Source: Tetragenococcus sp041859945
GTDB lineage: Bacteria > Bacillota > Bacilli > Lactobacillales > Enterococcaceae
NCBI GenBank assembly: GCA_041859945.1
Contig: JBFLGC010000057.1
Coordinates: 1 to 16,708, forward strand
Direction of reading: 5' to 3'
DNA: 16,708 nucleotides
Part shown: piece after piece, positions 1 to 8,157 of the stretch
Numbering within the stretch: position 1 is the stretch's first letter
Layout: each line of letters begins with the position of its first letter
Position numbers and translations under genes: made by a program
The notes under the pieces: generated by a model
Told to the model about the DNA's origin: nothing
Seen by the model: only the letters and a program-made list of their open reading frames with translations
Database searches by the model: none

Positions 1-50
1 CAAATTTCCACTTTGAGTGGCAACGTTAAGACATAGGTGGGGGTGGTCAT
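1..50 (-). CDS. 5' end of an unidentified leftward gene (partial, runs off the window)
   Basis: An ATG at 50 reading leftward is preceded by an AGGAG ribosome site (about 59-63) at 8-9 bases spacing. The frame stays open to the edge, giving 16 residues beginning MTTPTYVLTLPLK. Start, ribosome site and open frame make a real gene plausible. The 'LTLPLK' beginning faintly recalls N-termini of IS200/IS605 TnpB-type proteins, but 16 residues cannot establish a family, so no function is assigned. It lies downstream of the thiI terminator and so is probably a separate transcription unit. Confidence 0.5.
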   Translation of the reverse strand, partial: MTTPTYVLTLPLKVEI

Positions 51-282
51 TTTATTTTCTCCTGTATGATTTTCCAACCTCTTAAAGCGAAAATACGTTC
101 TAAACGAATCATATCACATCTCGAAAGAAAATGCACGAAAATATTTTCTTTTTTTTTATTTTCTTATTTTCCTATCGGTTTTTAGATAGAACAAAAGACA
201 TCCCAAAAACAGTCTGCCATTCATCTCATGACTAAAGTCACGAGTGTTCTGGCATGGCTAACGCCAATAAAAATTTCAAGGA
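51..282. other. AT-rich intergenic gap with a small imperfect hairpin
   Basis: No gene is seen here. The gap holds the upstream region of the leftward gene starting at 50, a very AT-rich tract (about 120-175, including a run of nine T preceded by the palindrome GAAAATATTTTC), and an imperfect hairpin at 225-244 (CTCaTGACT, loop AA, AGTCAcGAG). A shorter hairpin, TGGC-TAAC-GCCA, lies at 255-266. A TATGAT -10-like element for the leftward gene can be found near 107-112, but without a convincing -35. If the gene at 1-50 is a transposon gene, these hairpins could belong to the element's end; that is speculation. Confidence 0.3.
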
Positions 283-323
283 CAAAAAAACAGGTCCGCA
301 ATAAAGAAGACTGGGCCTGTTTT
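283..323 (-). terminator. Rho-independent terminator of nifS-thiI
   Basis: On the minus strand AAAACAGGCCC (323-313) pairs with GGACCTGTTTT (297-287) with one mismatch, and the transcript runs on into a U-rich tail (TTTTTTTG). It sits just after the thiI stop at 332, as expected for the end of the nifS-thiI unit. Confidence 0.8.
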
Positions 324-331
324 AAGCGGTT

Positions 332-1534
332 CTATAATAAATCTGAAAAATCTTCTACTTTAGGACTCGTCGTGATTTCTGCGATTTTAAGTCCCGCTAA
401 AGCACGCTCCATCATGCCTTCGATGTCTAAGCGCTTCTCATATTCATAAACCTTATCCAGACGAGGACGAGTTTTGGGTTGAGGTGGGGCAAAAATCGTA
501 CAACAATCTTCAAAAGGCTGGATCGACAACTGAAAAGTATCGATTTTTTCAGCCAAATCAATGATTTCCAATTTATCCATTGTCGCCACGGGACGTACGA
601 TCGGTGTATTGGTCACTTCATTGATGGCCACCATACTGTGTAACGTTTGGGAAGCCACTTGTCCTAATGACTCACCATTTACGATGATCAACCCATGACG
701 CAGCGCACGAATGGCATCGGTCAAGCGTAACATCATCCGCCGTGTCAAGGTCATCCAATAACCTTGCGGAACATGACCTTTGATTGCTTCTTGGACTTCG
801 GTAAAAGGAACTTCGATAAATTGAATGCTGCCAACATAAGGTGCCAATTTAGCTGTCAAATCTTTCGCTTTTTGGACGGCTTGTTCACTAGTATAAGGAG
901 GACTAGCAAAATGGACTGCTTCGATTTCGACACCACGTTTCATGGTCAGATAGCCAGCCACAGGCGAATCGATTCCACCAGAAAGCATGAGCATCGCCTT
1001 GCCACTTGATCCTACCGGAAGTCCACCGGCCCCCTGGATTGTTTCATATGAAAGATAAGCTCCTTCATCGCGGATCTCCACGCGCAAATTAATATCTGGC
1101 TTTTTCATTTGTATCTTGATATCAGGAAAAATATCTAAAATCGCATCGCCCAAAGTAACATTCAATTGATTGGTATCTTGTTCAAAAGCATGGTCGCTAC
1201 GTTTGGTCGTTACTTTAAAACTCTCTTTACCTGTATAGATTTCCTTCATGATGGTCTGAGCACAATCCGTGATAGCGGCGATACTTTTCTCTACTTGTAC
1301 ACTTGGTGAAAAATTTTGAATACCAAATACTAATTTTAAGCGTGGAATGACCACATCACTATCCGCCCCATTCAACTTTAAATGCATGCGATCACGGTTA
1401 GCTTGCACTTTGATTTCTGGATGATCGACCAATGTTTTTTTGACATTTGAAGCTAGGCGATTGATAAAAAAATTGCGGTTTTTGCCTTTTGTCGAAAGTT
1501 CACCATAGCGAACCATGATCTCTGAATATTTCAT
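332..1534 (-). CDS. thiI: tRNA 4-thiouridine / thiazole sulfurtransferase ThiI
   Basis: ThiI adenylates U8 of tRNA and transfers persulfide sulfur to make 4-thiouridine; in many bacteria it also helps form the thiamine thiazole. The protein has 400 residues: an N-terminal ferredoxin-like region, a THUMP domain at roughly 60-165, then the PP-loop ATP pyrophosphatase motif SGGIDS at 185-190. Cys344-Cys345 in FEDCC lies where the adenylation-domain cysteine is expected. The C-terminal rhodanese domain of the E. coli enzyme is absent, as is usual in Firmicutes, so sulfur delivery should come directly from a dedicated desulfurase. That fits nifS, which ends 45 bases upstream in the same direction. 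The ATG at 1534 follows AAGGAAG by about 6 bases. A terminator at 283-323 ends the unit. Confidence 0.96.
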   Translation of the reverse strand: MKYSEIMVRYGELSTKGKNRNFFINRLASNVKKTLVDHPEIKVQANRDRMHLKLNGADSDVVIPRLKLVFGIQNFSPSVQVEKSIAAITDCAQTIMKEIYTGKESFKVTTKRSDHAFEQDTNQLNVTLGDAILDIFPDIKIQMKKPDINLRVEIRDEGAYLSYETIQGAGGLPVGSSGKAMLMLSGGIDSPVAGYLTMKRGVEIEAVHFASPPYTSEQAVQKAKDLTAKLAPYVGSIQFIEVPFTEVQEAIKGHVPQGYWMTLTRRMMLRLTDAIRALRHGLIIVNGESLGQVASQTLHSMVAINEVTNTPIVRPVATMDKLEIIDLAEKIDTFQLSIQPFEDCCTIFAPPQPKTRPRLDKVYEYEKRLDIEGMMERALAGLKIAEITTSPKVEDFSDLL

Positions 1535-1579
1535 ATTGACTTCCTTTCCTTATGATCTTTTAAAAAAATTTAAAAAGGC

Positions 1580-2725
1580 TTAGTTTCGCACCTTAGTGAA
1601 ACGTTGATAGTTTTGGCGAAAAGCGATCAAAAATTGTTCCACCTCAGCCATGGTATTACTATCGTCTAAACTGATCCGAACCGCTGACGTAGCTAAATCT
1701 TTGGGGACTTCCATAGCCCGTAAAGTTGAGCTGACAGCTGCTTTTTTACTAGAACAAGCACTGGTGGTCGAAACAAAAATTTGCTTTTCTTCAAGGGCAT
1801 GGACCATGACTTCACCGCGGATCCCAGCTAAGGCAAAACAAAGGATATGTGATGCAAACTGGTCTCCTTTTGAAAACAAATGTACGCCATCAAAAGTCTG
1901 CAAAGATTCGACCAAGGCTGCCTTTAAATGAGCGATATGGTCTGGATAAGCGCCGTGTTTTTCAAATGCTAAACGTAAGGCTTTAGCCATAGCAACGATG
2001 GCCGGCAAGTTTTCAGTGCCACTACGTAAACCCGTTTCTTGACCACCACCAGCCATAAAGGAAGCTAATTTGCGACCTTTTTTCTTATAAATAAAGCCTA
2101 CTCCGCGTGGTCCGTGAAACTTATGCGCTGAAAAAACGGCAAAGTCGACTCGTGGTGTCAACCATTCTACGTTAGCTACTTTTGTGATTGCTTGGACTGC
2201 GTCGACATGAAAATGGATCTTCGGATAGTTTTCCAGTATTTGGCTGATGACTTTGATTGGCTGGATCGACCCTATTTCATTATTGACCGCCATGACCGAC
2301 ACCAAGATCGTATCTTTTCTGATCATCTTTTCTAAAGCAGCAACATCGACAAATCCTTTTGCATCGACTGGCGCATAATCCACATCAAATCCCAATTTTG
2401 CCAATTGTTCCGCACTTTCTCTGACAGCTGGATGCTCGATACTAGATAGGATCATATGCTTTCCAAAAGCTTGTTTCTCTATAGCCGTTCCCTTAATGAC
2501 CCAATTATCGCCCTCTGTCCCGCCACTCGTAAAAAAGATCTCTTCATTAGAAACCCCAAGTAGCTCTGCAATTCGGTGACGCGATTGTTGCAGCAAGCGA
2601 TCCGCCTGAGTGCCTAGATCGTGCAGACTTGAAGGATTACCAAAAATCCGACGACTCGTCTGCATGTAGGAATCTAAAGCTTTAGGATCGATGGGCGTTG
2701 TGGCACTATTATCAAAATAAATCAT
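1580..2725 (-). CDS. nifS: NifS-type cysteine desulfurase, sulfur donor for ThiI
   Basis: This PLP enzyme removes sulfur from L-cysteine and holds it as a persulfide. With the ATG at 2725 the protein has 381 residues and begins MIYFDNSATTP, the usual start of class V aminotransferase-fold desulfurases. Visible motifs are HVDAVQ at 173-178 (cofactor contacts), SAHKFHGP with the PLP lysine Lys202, and the cysteine loop STTSACSS with Cys324. The frame stays open 11 codons further upstream to 2758, but the ribosome site (GAGAGGA about 8 bases before 2725) and family alignment favour the shorter form. It is upstream of and codirectional with thiI, so its likely role is tRNA thiolation and thiazole synthesis rather than general Fe-S assembly. 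Family identity is secure; that it is the dedicated ThiI partner is inferred from position. Confidence 0.93.
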   Translation of the reverse strand: MIYFDNSATTPIDPKALDSYMQTSRRIFGNPSSLHDLGTQADRLLQQSRHRIAELLGVSNEEIFFTSGGTEGDNWVIKGTAIEKQAFGKHMILSSIEHPAVRESAEQLAKLGFDVDYAPVDAKGFVDVAALEKMIRKDTILVSVMAVNNEIGSIQPIKVISQILENYPKIHFHVDAVQAITKVANVEWLTPRVDFAVFSAHKFHGPRGVGFIYKKKGRKLASFMAGGGQETGLRSGTENLPAIVAMAKALRLAFEKHGAYPDHIAHLKAALVESLQTFDGVHLFSKGDQFASHILCFALAGIRGEVMVHALEEKQIFVSTTSACSSKKAAVSSTLRAMEVPKDLATSAVRISLDDSNTMAEVEQFLIAFRQNYQRFTKVRN

Positions 2726-2756
2726 GATTAAAATCCTCTCTTTGAAATTCTTACTC

Positions 2757-2785
2757 ATTATACCGATAGAATTCTGTAATTACAA
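2757..2785 (-). promoter_or_regulatory. Promoter of nifS-thiI
   Basis: On the minus strand TTGTAA (2785-2780) and a perfect TATAAT (2762-2757) are separated by 17 bases, about 30 bases before the nifS start. The -35 box starts inside the U-rich tail of the ezrA terminator, so the two signals abut. It indicates that nifS-thiI is transcribed independently of ezrA. Confidence 0.7.
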
Positions 2786-2786
2786 G

Positions 2787-2818
2787 AAACGACCCCTCTG
2801 ATTTTTTCAAAGGGGTCG
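2787..2818 (-). terminator. Rho-independent terminator of ezrA
   Basis: Minus strand: CGACCCCTTTGA (2818-2807) pairs with TCAGAGGGGTCG (2801-2790), a 12-base-pair stem with one wobble and a short A-rich loop, followed by TTTCTT. It begins 19 bases after the ezrA stop. Confidence 0.85.
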
Positions 2819-2836
2819 CTAGAATGATCGCTCAGT

Positions 2837-4564
2837 CTAAACCAAATCACGATGATTAAAGAAGAAATCCTCGATCCGTTTAAAGGCGCCGGGCTCGACC
2901 CTTTCTAAGGCCGTACCGATTTCATCTAAAGCATCTTGATAACGAAACTCTTTCGTAAACAATTCAAGGGAACGATCGATCGCAGCTTTGACTTCGGGAT
3001 GAGAATGACGATAACGATTGGCATATTGCATCATTTGTTCAGCTAAGCCTGCTGCATCAACCAAATCTGTCGTTTTATCATCTAAAATTTTCAAATCATC
3101 TTCAATAACAGCTACCATTTTATTGACTTGTTCGATATCGACACGGATTTTATTTAACGCCTTGCTCAGATCCTCGATACGATCAGTTGCGCCAAAGAAA
3201 ATCTCGAGATAGTCACTTGGTAATCCTGGCAAACGTTGTTTTTCTACATAGCGTTTCAAATTACGGAGCTTGAATTCAAACTCGTCGACCTTATCTTGGG
3301 CGATTTTTTCATCTTTGCGTAATTCTCTTAATTCCCCATCGATCGCTAATTGTTGATTTTCGACATCATCCAAAATCTTGTAAGCATCTTTATAAAAAAT
3401 TTCTACCTCGGAATAAGGGATCTCATGCTCGTTTAACTTAGGTTCTATTGCTTCATTGCGACGTGACAATTCTTCGATCTCATTTTGGAAACCACGTGTC
3501 CGTGCCAATTCATTATGATTCAAGGTATAGCTTTGCGCCGTGTGATCGAGTTCGACCATCAATTGATGGTTGTTTTTCAAAGCATGCTTGACATATTCAG
3601 TCAAAGTGTGACGGTTGCGAACGACATAGCGTTTCGAATCGATCTCACGCTCCATCACCTTATACAACTCATCGATATTATCCGCAATTTCTTTGTTAGC
3701 ATTTTCGACTTGATCCATTTCAGTCTTGGCTAGATCTTGCAAGGTGGCTTCCACTTGGCGTTCTACCCGATGGATACTATCCTGGAAGTTTTCTTCAGGA
3801 AACATAAAATGCTCTTCAATCAATTGTTTATAGCCATCTTGGATTTCTTTTAATTGGGCTGGGAAAGTCTTATTGAGATCTTCGTAGGCTTTCGGGATCC
3901 GATCCATCAAACTTTCTAGGGCATAGGTCCCTTTTTCAGCCGCTTCTAAAACATCGCGTGCTTCCACAGGATCTCCCGAAGTATTTAAGGTCACAAATTG
4001 TGTGAACTCAGATTCAACATGTTTGAATTGTTTTTGCACTTCCGGTAAAGCCGGTCCAAAATCTTCACTATTATCGCGCAAACGTACCTTTAGTTCTTCA
4101 TAGACATCCAACGCTTTTTGAACTTCTAAGGAATTACGTTCTTCACTTTCACGCAACTCTTTTAGACCAGCGCGGATCTTTTTCACATCCGTTTCCATCT
4201 GATCCATGGTCCCTTCAGCTACTTCAACAGCTGCCTTGGCTTTCAGAAAGCGAAATGTTTCATTCAAGTTTTCGACTTCGAAGATCTGGCTTTCTAAATC
4301 AGCAAATGAATTGGTCGAGACATCAGTCCATTTTTGATTCCATTCACGGAAGGTATTTTGACTTTGACCTACTAAATGCATCTTCTTCACTTCGTCGATC
4401 TCTTCGATGACAGGTAGATCAAATAACGTTTCCTTACGTTTTTCGACCGCATCCATACGCTCTTGATTTTTCTTCCGTATGAAAAAGCCAACTCCATAAA
4501 TGATCGCCGCGATGACGATTATGGCAATGACTATTCCCAGTATGACATTACTTCCCATTTTCAT
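2837..4564 (-). CDS. ezrA: Septation ring formation regulator EzrA
   Basis: EzrA is a membrane-anchored, spectrin-like protein that binds FtsZ and couples Z-ring control to peptidoglycan synthesis. From the ATG at 4564 it has 575 residues, close to the family norm. It begins MKMGSNVILG with one transmembrane segment at about 5-27 (extracellular N terminus), followed by basic IRKKNQ and a long Glu/Lys-rich, heptad-like coiled-coil cytoplasmic region. The conserved C-terminal QNR patch is seen as QYANRYR at 513-519. The open frame continues 35 codons further upstream (to 4669), but TTGGAGG lies 4-5 bases before 4564 and the upstream residues are not hydrophobic or family-like, so the shorter start is chosen. 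It has its own extended -10 promoter and terminator. Confidence 0.94.
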   Translation of the reverse strand: MKMGSNVILGIVIAIIVIAAIIYGVGFFIRKKNQERMDAVEKRKETLFDLPVIEEIDEVKKMHLVGQSQNTFREWNQKWTDVSTNSFADLESQIFEVENLNETFRFLKAKAAVEVAEGTMDQMETDVKKIRAGLKELRESEERNSLEVQKALDVYEELKVRLRDNSEDFGPALPEVQKQFKHVESEFTQFVTLNTSGDPVEARDVLEAAEKGTYALESLMDRIPKAYEDLNKTFPAQLKEIQDGYKQLIEEHFMFPEENFQDSIHRVERQVEATLQDLAKTEMDQVENANKEIADNIDELYKVMEREIDSKRYVVRNRHTLTEYVKHALKNNHQLMVELDHTAQSYTLNHNELARTRGFQNEIEELSRRNEAIEPKLNEHEIPYSEVEIFYKDAYKILDDVENQQLAIDGELRELRKDEKIAQDKVDEFEFKLRNLKRYVEKQRLPGLPSDYLEIFFGATDRIEDLSKALNKIRVDIEQVNKMVAVIEDDLKILDDKTTDLVDAAGLAEQMMQYANRYRHSHPEVKAAIDRSLELFTKEFRYQDALDEIGTALERVEPGAFKRIEDFFFNHRDLV

Positions 4565-4678
4565 GTTCCTCCAATTCCAAGATCCGTCTATCAAAGCACG
4601 ACCACTTGTGAACGATTTTGTGTATGTGAGTGTTTCAATTGTTAGCCTTCGTCTATAATAAGTAGACATCTAGAGTAA

Positions 4679-4687
4679 ATTATAGCA
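4679..4687 (-). promoter_or_regulatory. Extended -10 promoter of ezrA
   Basis: The minus strand shows TGCTATAAT, a TGN extension plus consensus TATAAT, about 115 bases before the ezrA ATG. The -35 region at 17 bases is poor (GTGAAT), which is compatible with an extended -10 promoter. The resulting leader of about 108 bases contains a small hairpin, GTCTA...TAGAC (4651-4667). Confidence 0.6.
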
Positions 4688-5025
4688 TAAAGAGAAAAAT
4701 CATTCACTAAGAACTAACAAAAAAATTGAATTTTTGAAATTTTACTCTTTCTAATGAAGGATTATAAACGTAAATGGGAGTATTAGCGTCTTGCCTTTTT
4801 AAGCATCATCCAAAATCAAAGGGGATTTTATCTATTCATAGCATTTTTAAACGACTCGTTGCGTATTTCTTTTAAAATAACGTTACACGACACGAATGCC
4901 TTTCACGCCATCATAGGCACTCGCTTTCCATTTTCTGGTGCCTTTCATATGTAATAAAAAATTCACCGTTTTCTCATAAAACTCTTGCTTTCTTTTAACA
5001 GGACAGGTAACCTATAAAAAAAGAC
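4688..5025. other. Divergent intergenic region between ezrA and aspartokinase, with a small ORF remnant
   Basis: The gap holds the region upstream of both promoters. On the minus strand an unbroken frame runs from 5011 to a TAA at 4883-4885. It has a coding-like composition and ends MKGTRKWKASAYDGVKGIRV plus one more V. Its only usable starts (GTG 4966, ATG 4948) have no ribosome site, so a decayed gene end or chance ORF is likelier than a live gene. An AGGCAC...GTGCCT inverted repeat lies at 4915-4943. I looked for lysine riboswitch and T-box hallmarks for the aspartokinase and saw none. Confidence 0.3.
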
Positions 5026-5041
5026 TGGTCACAGGTGACCA
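5026..5041 (+). promoter_or_regulatory. Perfect hairpin abutting the aspartokinase ribosome site
   Basis: TGGTCAC (5026-5032) and GTGACCA (5035-5041) form a perfect 7-base-pair stem with a 2-base spacer. Its last base is the first A of the ribosome site AAGGAG (5041-5046). A TATAAA at 5013-5018 could place the transcript start near 5025, which would put the hairpin at the 5' end of the mRNA; its -35 is weak, so this is inference. Upstream, ACAGGTAACC (5003-5012) repeats the sequence ACAGGTGACC (5031-5040) with one change, so alternative pairing is possible. Confidence 0.45.
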
Positions 5042-5053
5042 AGGAGATAAAAA

Positions 5054-6403
5054 ATGATCAAAGTTGCTAAATTTGGCGGGAGTTCGCTTTCTTCCTATGA
5101 ACAAGTAAAAAAAGTCGTAGCTATTATTAAAAGTGATGCAGCGCGCCGCTTTATTGTGGTCTCTGCACCGGGAAAACGTAACAAGGAAGACATCAAAATC
5201 ACAGATCTATTGGTCAAGATCCATTTAGCCCGCTTGGAAAATGAACCCTTTGAAAGCTACTTAGAACAAATCATTGCCCGCTATACGGAGATTGGGCAAG
5301 CTTTTCAAGTCGGTGCGGATCTGTTGCAAGTGATCGCAGAAAATTTTCGAAAGATTGCTAGGACTCCTGATTTGACAGAGCCTCATTATTTGGACACGTT
5401 GCTAGCCAGTGGCGAAAATAATAATGCTCATCTGTTGGCTGGTATTCTACAAGCCCAAGGACTTAAAGCACGCTACTTCAGTCCTAAAGAGTTGGGGCTC
5501 TTTGTTTCTGATGATCCTCAAAATGCCCGTGTTTTATTAAAATCTTATACTTCGATCTACCAATGGCGTCAAACCGAGGAAATCTTGATCATACCGGGCT
5601 TTTTTGGCTATACCGAAACAAACGAAATCTGCACTTTTTCGCGCGGCGGGTCCGATATCAGTGGCGCGATCGTAGCGGCGGGTATCAAAGCCGATCTTTA
5701 TGAAAATTTCACAGATGTCAATGGCATTTATTCCGCTCAACCCAATTTTATCCACAAGCCCGAGACGATCAAAGAAATCACCTATCGCGAAATGCGTGAA
5801 CTGGCTTATGCGGGTTTTTCAGTTTTCCATGAAGAGGCTCTGATGCCCTCTTTTCGTGCCAGAGTACCTGTCGTGATCAAAAATACGAATGACCCTGATC
5901 ACCCAGGGACAAAAATCACCAACAGCCGTAACGTTCTAGCAAATCCAGTCGTTGGCATTGCCAGTGATGAAGGTTTTTCGATGATTTATATCAATAAATA
6001 CTTGATGAACAAAGAAGTCGGGTTTACTTTAAGAGTTTTAAAAATCTTTAAGGATTTTGGCATCAATTATGAACACATGCCATCTGGAATCGACGACATC
6101 TCGATCATTTTTCGAGCGGATCAATTGACGCCTTACTTAGAAGAAGAACTTTTGCGTAAAATCGCTTATGAGATCGATCCTGATGAATTGCGGATCACTC
6201 ATGATCTGTGTCTGGTAGTAGTTGTTGGTGAAGGAATGAAACATCGGGTCGGCTTGATGGCTGAAAGTACTGCTGCTCTCGCTCGTAAAGAAATCAATAT
6301 CGAAATGATCAACCAAGGCTCCTCTGAGGTCAGCATCATGTTCGGGATCCATAAAGATCGTGAGCAAGACGCGATCAGAAGTCTTTATTACACTTTCTTT
6401 TAA
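5054..6403 (+). CDS. lysC: Monofunctional aspartate kinase (aspartokinase)
   Basis: It phosphorylates L-aspartate, the first step toward lysine/diaminopimelate, threonine and methionine. The protein has 449 residues, as in monofunctional Firmicute enzymes of the YclM/LysC type; there is no homoserine dehydrogenase domain. The kinase domain has KFGGSS at 6-11, SRGGSD at 196-201 and FTDVNGIY at 219-226. Two C-terminal ACT domains follow (about 305-375 and 385-449), the second with NQGSSEVSIMFGI, typical of amino-acid feedback sites. The ATG at 5054 follows AAGGAG by 7 bases. It stands alone between divergent ezrA and convergent oppA. Feedback by lysine is likely from the family but is not proven by the sequence, and no lysine riboswitch was recognised upstream; the hairpin at 5026-5041 could affect translation. 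Confidence 0.94.
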   Translation: MIKVAKFGGSSLSSYEQVKKVVAIIKSDAARRFIVVSAPGKRNKEDIKITDLLVKIHLARLENEPFESYLEQIIARYTEIGQAFQVGADLLQVIAENFRKIARTPDLTEPHYLDTLLASGENNNAHLLAGILQAQGLKARYFSPKELGLFVSDDPQNARVLLKSYTSIYQWRQTEEILIIPGFFGYTETNEICTFSRGGSDISGAIVAAGIKADLYENFTDVNGIYSAQPNFIHKPETIKEITYREMRELAYAGFSVFHEEALMPSFRARVPVVIKNTNDPDHPGTKITNSRNVLANPVVGIASDEGFSMIYINKYLMNKEVGFTLRVLKIFKDFGINYEHMPSGIDDISIIFRADQLTPYLEEELLRKIAYEIDPDELRITHDLCLVVVVGEGMKHRVGLMAESTAALARKEINIEMINQGSSEVSIMFGIHKDREQDAIRSLYYTFF

Positions 6404-6409
6404 AAAAAC

Positions 6410-6435
6410 AGCGCGCCGTTTTTGCTCGGCGCGCT
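6410..6435. terminator. Convergent two-way terminator between aspartokinase and oppA
   Basis: AGCGCGCCG (6410-6418) and CGGCGCGCT (6427-6435) form a perfect 9-base-pair GC-rich stem with an 8-base loop. It is flanked by an A-run on the left (a strong U-tail for the leftward oppA transcript) and TGCTTTATT on the right (a weaker tail for the rightward transcript). It lies between the two converging stops. Confidence 0.88.
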
Positions 6436-6439
6436 TGCT

Positions 6440-8113
6440 TTATTCTTCTACATAGGTCCATTTGTAATCATACGTTGCTCCAGCTCCATGACTAACGATT
6501 CCTTTGATCTTAGAAGTGATTAAGTGTCCTTCTGCTCTTTGATAAACTGGGATCACGCCCATTTCCGAAGTAATGATCCCTTCTGCATCGACCAAGGCTT
6601 GCCAACGTTTGCTCGGATCCGTTGCATAAGTCGTGGCGGCATCTGAAACTAACTTATCATAGTCCGCGTTACTCCATCCGCCGCGATTATAAGCATTGCC
6701 TGTTTGAAATAAATCAGTAAAGCTACTTGGGTCGGCATAGTCAGCGCCCCAACCACCAAGTACGGCTTCAAAATCACGCGCATTGACACGATCCAATCGT
6801 ACCGAAAATGGTACATTTGTGACTGAAACTTCTAAACCGTCCAAAGTCGAAGTCCAAGCGCCTTGAATGTATTCAGCTGCTTTTTTTACTGAATCCGTAT
6901 CATCTGAAAGAAAATCAAATTTTAGACTATCGATGTCCAATTCTGCTTTGGCTTTTTCCCAATATTCTTTGGCCTTGTCTGGATCATAGCTCAAATCAGC
7001 GCTTGATTCATCCACAAAATCATCCCCAGTATCTAGATCATAAGACATTTCACGAGGAATCAAACTTTCCGAAGCAGCTGAGCCATCTCCTAATACCTGA
7101 TTGACTAAAGCATCGCGATCGATCGCATAAGATAGTGCCTTACGTAAGTTTTCATTACGGAAGGGGGAATCAGTATCGTTCTGATTCATTTCGATATAGG
7201 TCGTCCGCGACTGTTTGACGGTCGTATACTGGGGATCATTGGCATTTTGTTGTGCCAATTCACCAGTCAAAGCGACATCATCGACTTGACCATCTGTAAA
7301 CAAATTGAGTGCAGTACTCGATTCTTTCACGACGGAAACATTGATGGTGTCCAACTTCACATTAGCTGCATCCCAATATTCTGGATTTTTTTCGTAGGTC
7401 CAATCCATATCTGTGCCTGGGCCTTCAAAATCGGTCAACACAAAGGGCCCGTTGTAAATCGAATTGTCGCCAGTCTGAGCATATTGATCGCCAAATTCGG
7501 TGACAGTTGCTTCATTTTGCGGGAAGAATGACGGAAAAGCAAATAAGTAATCCATATAAGGTGTCGCTGTGGTCAAAGTGATCTCTAACTCATAATCACT
7601 GATGGCTTTGATCCCTAACTCATTTGGATCCTTATCACCGGCAATGATCGCTGGTGCATTTGCTACTGGCTCATAAAGGTACGCGTATTGCGAAGCCGTT
7701 GCGGGATCGACTGTCCGCTGCCAACCAAAAACATAATCGGCAGCAGTAACCGGATCGCCATTGGACCATTTAGCATCTTCTCGTAATTTAAAGGTATAAA
7801 CCAAGCCATCGTCACTAACTTCCGCCAATTCAGCCGCACCGGCTGGCTGAGGCTTGTTCTCGGCATCCAAACGATACAAACCTTCATACATATTGTTCAA
7901 AGCTGAAAAACTGATCGTATCCGTCGCTATCGATAAATCAGCAGTCGGCATTTCCTGAGAAACGGTCAAATTAAAAACTTGTTCAGTCGCATCATCGCCT
8001 GAAGTTCCTTCTGATTGAGTGCTCCCACTAGAATCTGTTGTATTTCCTGTTGTACAAGCAGATAAAGCAAAAGTACTCGCCAAAACTAGTGCCAAAAGTC
8101 GTTTCTTTTCCAT
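6440..8113 (-). CDS. oppA: Oligopeptide ABC transporter substrate-binding lipoprotein, OppA family
   Basis: This is a family 5 extracellular solute-binding protein that captures peptides and hands them to an ABC permease. It has 557 residues. The N terminus is a lipoprotein signal (MEKKR, hydrophobic stretch, lipobox LSAC with Cys20), so it should be lipid-anchored outside the membrane. A Ser/Thr/Gly/Asp-rich linker follows (about 21-45). The body shows family features such as YEGLYRLDAENKPQPAGA, FKLREDAKWSNGDPVTA and RKALSYAIDRDALV, and the C-terminal part has GWGADYADPSSFTDLF. No permease or ATPase gene is adjacent, so it is an orphan binding protein that must share a transporter encoded elsewhere. 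Peptide specificity, including a pheromone-binding role as in some enterococcal paralogs, cannot be read from the sequence. The start follows a GAGGGGGA ribosome site. Confidence 0.92.
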   Translation of the reverse strand: MEKKRLLALVLASTFALSACTTGNTTDSSGSTQSEGTSGDDATEQVFNLTVSQEMPTADLSIATDTISFSALNNMYEGLYRLDAENKPQPAGAAELAEVSDDGLVYTFKLREDAKWSNGDPVTAADYVFGWQRTVDPATASQYAYLYEPVANAPAIIAGDKDPNELGIKAISDYELEITLTTATPYMDYLFAFPSFFPQNEATVTEFGDQYAQTGDNSIYNGPFVLTDFEGPGTDMDWTYEKNPEYWDAANVKLDTINVSVVKESSTALNLFTDGQVDDVALTGELAQQNANDPQYTTVKQSRTTYIEMNQNDTDSPFRNENLRKALSYAIDRDALVNQVLGDGSAASESLIPREMSYDLDTGDDFVDESSADLSYDPDKAKEYWEKAKAELDIDSLKFDFLSDDTDSVKKAAEYIQGAWTSTLDGLEVSVTNVPFSVRLDRVNARDFEAVLGGWGADYADPSSFTDLFQTGNAYNRGGWSNADYDKLVSDAATTYATDPSKRWQALVDAEGIITSEMGVIPVYQRAEGHLITSKIKGIVSHGAGATYDYKWTYVEE

Positions 8114-8157
8114 GTAAAATCCCCCTCAAAGAAATAGCTTGATTTGGTATGAAATTC

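Noticed and set aside
120..160. Terminator-like palindrome GAAAATATTTTC followed by T9 on the plus strand
   Set aside because: No rightward gene precedes it and the stem is entirely AT-rich, so a working terminator is unlikely.
4565..4669. 35-codon N-terminal extension of EzrA
   Set aside because: A TTGGAGG site sits just before the ATG at 4564, and the extension would place unrelated basic residues ahead of the conserved N-terminal membrane anchor.
4688..5053. Lysine riboswitch or T-box upstream of aspartokinase
   Set aside because: I saw no conserved L-box or T-box sequence and no terminator/antiterminator layout; only a short hairpin by the ribosome site.
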